Assembly: GCA_938017915.1 (NCBI GenBank)
Contig: CALIKW010000093.1
Span: 1-8,917 of the forward strand
Direction: 5' to 3'
DNA length: 8,917 nucleotides
Origin: an uncultured archaeon
Lineage (GTDB): Archaea > Aenigmatarchaeota > Aenigmatarchaeia > CG10238-14 > SCSR01
Shown here: positions 6,874-8,917 of the stretch, in pieces
How positions within the stretch are numbered: position 1 is the stretch's first letter
Layout: every line of letters begins with the position of its first letter
Position numbers and translations under genes: made by a program
The notes under the pieces: model-generated
The model's input: only the letters and a program-made list of their open reading frames with translations
What the model was told of the DNA's origin: nothing
The model's database searches: none

Positions 6874-6911
6874 CTGCAGCCGACTGCCTAACCGGATTCG
6901 GCCACCCGAGC

Positions 6912-7075
6912 TTTTTTTCTTTATTTAATAAAAATATCTTTCTTCTTAAATCTCTAAGCATTTTTCCCCTAACAATTTCTTGCTTTTCAGAAAGCTTTCT
7001 TAAAGATTTTCTAGTTTCAGGACTATTAGAAAGGGCTGATTTAATTAGCTGGACAGCAAAGGCTATCGCCCACTT
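6912..7075 (-). other. Unassigned transcribed-looking segment: startless open frame or small structured RNA
   Basis: No standard gene fits. On the minus strand a frame is open from just after a TAA (7076-7078) through 55 codons into the tRNA. It reads KWAIAFAVQLIKSALSNSPE and continues to KKL, with a protein-like, lysine-rich amphipathic composition. It has no start before the ATG at 6961 (residue 39 of the open frame; AGGGGA stands just upstream), and any protein from that ATG would end in translated tRNA. One added A in the AAAA at 7074-7077 would join it to a GTG or TTG start at 7083-7086. Alternatively, the TATA box at 7092-7099 predicts a transcript starting near GGG at 7069-7071. There GGGCGAT can pair with ATC-A-GCCC (7033-7040), as in a structured RNA. 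Candidates are a gene remnant, a frameshifted small gene, or the leader of the tRNA/cysS transcript. Confidence 0.35.
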
Positions 7076-7091
7076 TTAAGCACCAAATTAA

Positions 7092-7099
7092 TTTATATA
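7092..7099 (-). promoter_or_regulatory. TATA box, minus strand, upstream of the tRNA-Cys/cysS segment
   Basis: TATATAAA on the minus strand; the plus-strand reading is TTTATATA, a perfect archaeal consensus. Using the roughly 26-bp spacing seen elsewhere in this window, transcription would start around 7069-7071, at GGGC. The element is almost symmetric, but no plus-strand gene lies downstream, so the minus direction is preferred. Confidence 0.45.
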
Positions 7100-7125
7100 C
7101 TTCAACTTAAAAAAGTTTCTGATAG

Positions 7126-7140
7126 TAAAAATATAAAAAA
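7126..7140 (-). terminator. Probable T-rich terminator of the ATPase gene
   Basis: Read on the minus strand this is TTTTTTATATTTTTA, beginning 17 nt after the ATPase stop. A second T run (CTTTTTTAAG) follows about 10 nt later. Archaeal transcription commonly ends at such T stretches without a hairpin. Confidence 0.45.
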
Positions 7141-7156
7141 GCTGAAAACAATGAAG

Positions 7157-8422
7157 TTAATCTAATCGAAAATTAAACAACAACTTTAAAATAGGTAGAA
7201 ATTTTATTGTTTTTCTTTTAATGCTCATATCACTTTCTTCTCCATTATAAATCAAAACCCCTCTTTTTACTCCATACTTTTTCATAAACAAAATTAAAGA
7301 TTTCAAATCTCCTTTCTCCACTTTTTCCTTTGCTTTTACCTCTATTGGAACAATTTCTTTATTTGTTTTTAAAAAATCAACCTCATTTCCTTTATCTTTC
7401 CAATACTTATTAAGACCAAGTACTGAAGCTACTAAACACTCAAATATTTGTCCCTTGGAAAGCTCAGGATAAAAGCAAAACGATAAAGATATGTTGAATG
7501 GATAAACTTTTTTTAGCTTTCTTGATTCAGCTCTTACAGAAGGCCTAAAATTTTTAACTAACCTAACAAGCTTTCCAAACTCTAAAGCTTCTATATGCTT
7601 GAGTAATGTTAACTTATGGATTTTAAGATCTTTTGAAAGAGATGTTATGTTCAACGTCATTCCAACCTCTCTCATAAAAATTTCTATTAAAGTTGAAAGA
7701 AGCGAAGAATTTATATCCCTAAAAATTTTTTGTATATCTGACTCCACTTTTGTGATTATAAGTTCTTTAATATATTCGTTTACTTTTGTTTTATCATTCC
7801 ATTTAACTATTTCTGGAAATGGTCTTCTTATATAATCTTCAAAAACCATTTTTAACTTATCTTCATAAAGCTCAAAATTTTCAATACTTTTTCCAAAATA
7901 AATCTCTGCAAATTCCTGCAAAGTTAGCGGTGAAATTTCGATTAAAAAATATCTTCCTGCTAAATTTTCCCTTGCTCCTTTTTCTATCATAACACTTGCA
8001 GAACCTGAAACACAAATTTTTAAATTTGGTAAGTTATCGTAAAGTATTTTTATCTTTGAGCTCCATTCCTTAAGCTTATGAATCTCGTCTAAAAATAAGA
8101 AAACATTTTCATTTTTCCAATCAACTTTTGTTATTTTCGAATATTCCTCAAGAATTTTAAAGGGATCTTCTATAACTTCATCAAAAGTAAAGTATAAAAT
8201 GTTAGCTGGCTTAACCTCTTTTTTTAGAAGTTCTTCTATAAGCTGGTAAATTATTGTGGTTTTACCAACTCTTCTTAAACCAGTTAGAATGAGAATTTGT
8301 TTGTAATTAAAATAAGTTTCTTTGATTTGAGCAAAAATTTTTCTTCTGTATTCTTTTGCCTTTTCTTTTGATATTTTACCTGTTTCCCACCATTCGTTCA
8401 AGGTTATTAAAATCTCTTTCAT
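7157..8422 (-). CDS. Archaeal AAA_14/DUF4143-type ATPase with nuclease-like C-terminus
   Basis: This 421-aa protein belongs to the multi-copy archaeal ATPase families whose cellular role is mostly unknown. The N-terminal AAA domain shows Walker A TGLRRVGKTT (47-56), Walker B VFLFLDEIHKL (D112, E113), sensor-like VSGSAS (138-143) and LAGRYF with a possible arginine finger (R157). The middle has a winged-helix-like stretch (MTLNITSLSKDLKIHKLTLLKHIEALEFGKLV, 255-286), typical before DUF4143. Residues 324-395 (GQIFECLVASVL...NEVDFL...IVPIEVKAKEK) show E328, D349 and E361-V-K363, the spacing of a PD-(D/E)XK nuclease-like fold. The mRNA is probably leaderless: TTTAAATA (8445-8452) is centred 26 bp before the ATG. 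It stands alone between tRNA-Cys and secD, with no partner gene, and may be accessory. Confidence 0.9.
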   Translation of the reverse strand: MKEILITLNEWWETGKISKEKAKEYRRKIFAQIKETYFNYKQILILTGLRRVGKTTIIYQLIEELLKKEVKPANILYFTFDEVIEDPFKILEEYSKITKVDWKNENVFLFLDEIHKLKEWSSKIKILYDNLPNLKICVSGSASVMIEKGARENLAGRYFLIEISPLTLQEFAEIYFGKSIENFELYEDKLKMVFEDYIRRPFPEIVKWNDKTKVNEYIKELIITKVESDIQKIFRDINSSLLSTLIEIFMREVGMTLNITSLSKDLKIHKLTLLKHIEALEFGKLVRLVKNFRPSVRAESRKLKKVYPFNISLSFCFYPELSKGQIFECLVASVLGLNKYWKDKGNEVDFLKTNKEIVPIEVKAKEKVEKGDLKSLILFMKKYGVKRGVLIYNGEESDMSIKRKTIKFLPILKLLFNFRLD

Positions 8423-8444
8423 ATAAGTTATTTATCAGAACTCA

Positions 8445-8452
8445 TATTTAAA
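8445..8452 (-). promoter_or_regulatory. TATA box of the ATPase gene
   Basis: TTTAAATA on the minus strand, centred 26 bp before the ATG at 8422. No ribosome-binding site stands between them, so a leaderless transcript starting at the ATG is likely. Confidence 0.6.
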
Positions 8453-8480
8453 TTTTTAGTTCTTTTAGAAAACTAATGTG

Positions 8481-8506
8481 CTAAAAAAGTTATTAACTTT
8501 TTTTAG
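8481..8506. repeat. AT-rich palindrome in the ATPase/secD intergenic region
   Basis: CTAAAAAAGTT, spacer ATT, then AACTTTTTTTAG: an 11-bp inverted repeat broken only by one extra T. It lies 59 bp upstream of the ATPase ATG and 112 bp upstream of secD, between divergent promoters. It could be an operator for a dimeric regulator or a bidirectional terminator-like hairpin. Apart from this element and TATA boxes, I see no gene in 8423-8617. Confidence 0.4.
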
Positions 8507-8535
8507 GTTTTGCGGACTTTATCTTTTAAAAAAGG

Positions 8536-8545
8536 TTTAAATATA
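8536..8545 (+). promoter_or_regulatory. Strong TATA box upstream of secD
   Basis: TTTAAATATA matches the archaeal consensus and would start a transcript near 8566-8570, giving secD a leader of about 50 nt. A weaker box (TTTTAAAT, about 8589-8596) is centred 26 bp before the secD ATG and would give a leaderless mRNA. Two start sites are possible. Confidence 0.45.
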
Positions 8546-8617
8546 ACTTTTAAAGAGCCCAAACTAGAATTTGAAGATTCTAAAACTTTTTTAAATTGAA
8601 ATTTCCAATTGATTTAA

Positions 8618-8917
8618 ATGGAAGTTGAAAAAGTTTTTAAGCTTGGTATTTTTTTCTTTTTGTTATTAATTTCCATATCCCTCATTTTACTAAATAAGCC
8701 TTCTTTTAGTTTAGAGTTACAGGGAGGAATAAAAATAACTCTTTACTTTAAGGAAGCTAATTTAACTGAAGTTTTTGAAATTATTCAAAAAAGGATTTCA
8801 TTTTTAGGCTTGCCGGATAAAGTTTTTTTAAATAATAGCAAAATAGAGATTTGGAGTTTAAGTAATGAAAGCCTGCCAAAAATTTTGGAAAAGGGGAAAT
8901 TTGAAGCAAAAATTTTA
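8618..8917 (+). CDS. secD: Protein-export membrane protein SecD, N-terminal 100 residues (partial)
   Basis: SecD works with SecF at the Sec translocon to assist late steps of protein export. The frame is open from the ATG to the window edge. Residues 9-25 (LGIFFFLLLISISLILL) are the first membrane helix. SLELQGGIKITL (31-42) is the conserved SecD D-L-Q-G-G block, here with E33 for the usual Asp. VFEIIQKRISFLGLPDKVFL (52-71) matches the family's IxxRLNxLGL segment, and ILEKGKFEAKIL leads into the periplasmic-type P1 domain. The end is missing only because the window stops. secF, often the neighbour in archaea, is not upstream and may lie outside. Confidence 0.88.
   Translation, partial: MEVEKVFKLGIFFFLLLISISLILLNKPSFSLELQGGIKITLYFKEANLTEVFEIIQKRISFLGLPDKVFLNNSKIEIWSLSNESLPKILEKGKFEAKIL

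Larger units (their letters stand above)
6791..6911 (-). tRNA. tRNA-Cys (anticodon GCA), interrupted by two introns
   Basis: The acceptor stem GCTCGGG (6905-6911) pairs perfectly with CCCGAGC (6792-6798). The D arm is GCC/GGC with loop GG. The anticodon stem is GTCGG/CCGAC (6880-6884 with 6837-6841), with loop CTGCAG plus A after removal of 31 nt. The anticodon GCA is at 6875-6877. The T stem is GCGGG/CCCGC (6828-6832 with 6799-6803), and the T loop becomes TTCAAAT after removal of 17 nt. The mature length is 73 nt. The discriminator is U73 (6791), the classical identity base of tRNA-Cys. CCA is not encoded. Nearly all stem pairs are G-C. An AT-rich box near 6925-6938 may be its own promoter. 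cysS follows 22 nt downstream on the same strand, supporting the identity and suggesting a shared transcript. Confidence 0.95.

Noticed and set aside
6773..6961. 62-codon minus-strand frame starting at ATG 6961
   Set aside because: Its C-terminal two thirds is a translation of the tRNA-Cys gene and its introns; it cannot be a normal protein, though its upstream part is discussed as a possible remnant.
6791..7156. Integration site of a mobile element at tRNA-Cys
   Set aside because: No second copy of the tRNA 3' end occurs in the window and no integrase is present; cysS, not an element, lies beside the tRNA 3' end.
7599..7835. 78-codon plus-strand frame inside the ATPase gene
   Set aside because: Antisense to the ATPase middle domain, with no promoter or ribosome-binding site of note.
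1..8917. CRISPR array, insertion sequence or C/D box sRNA
   Set aside because: No regularly spaced repeats or transposase frames were found, and a search by eye for clear C and D boxes in the gene-free stretches found none.

Overview
The window looks like low-GC archaeal chromosome, probably from a small-genome lineage (DPANN-like; this placement is inference). The archaeal signs are an archaeal/eukaryotic-type uS15 next to eS1 (S3Ae), a tRNA-Cys with archaeal-type introns and no encoded CCA, TATA boxes about 23-26 bp upstream of several starts (leaderless mRNAs), and an archaeal-type SecD start. The tRNA stems are almost entirely G-C within AT-rich DNA. That fits a thermophile but does not prove one.

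Layout. Positions 1-1052 (+): the possible tail of an upstream gene, then uS15 and eS1, 4 nt apart. Positions 1044-2234 (-): an M50 site-2-type membrane protease. A 43-bp divergent promoter gap separates it from a large adenosylcobalamin-type ribonucleotide reductase (2278-4857, +, TTG start). Positions 4854-5153 (-): a small membrane protein built from an internal duplication. A 29-bp divergent gap separates it from a 58-residue ferredoxin (5183-5359, +, TTG start), which is too short for a simple ORF list. Positions 6911-5356 (-): tRNA-Cys(GCA) followed 22 nt later by cysS, encoding the enzyme that charges that tRNA. Positions 6912-7156: no standard gene, but a consensus TATA box on the minus strand, a hairpin at the predicted transcription start and a 55-codon startless open frame that runs into the tRNA. 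Positions 7157-8422 (-): an AAA_14/DUF4143-type ATPase. Positions 8423-8617: intergenic DNA with promoters for both directions and a palindrome. Positions 8618-8917 (+): the N-terminal 100 residues of SecD, cut by the window edge.

Most genes are housekeeping: translation (uS15, eS1, CysRS, tRNA-Cys), dNTP synthesis, electron transfer, membrane proteolysis and protein export. The most unusual element is the tRNA-Cys gene. It is interrupted twice: 31 nt in the anticodon loop, and 17 nt in the T loop where a textbook bulge-helix-bulge can be drawn. Removing both yields a regular 73-nt tRNA-Cys with U73. The gene order tRNA-Cys then cysS on one strand suggests co-expression of a tRNA and its synthetase. 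No CRISPR array, insertion sequence or intact mobile element was seen. All three convergent gene pairs overlap at their stop codons, indicating strong compaction.
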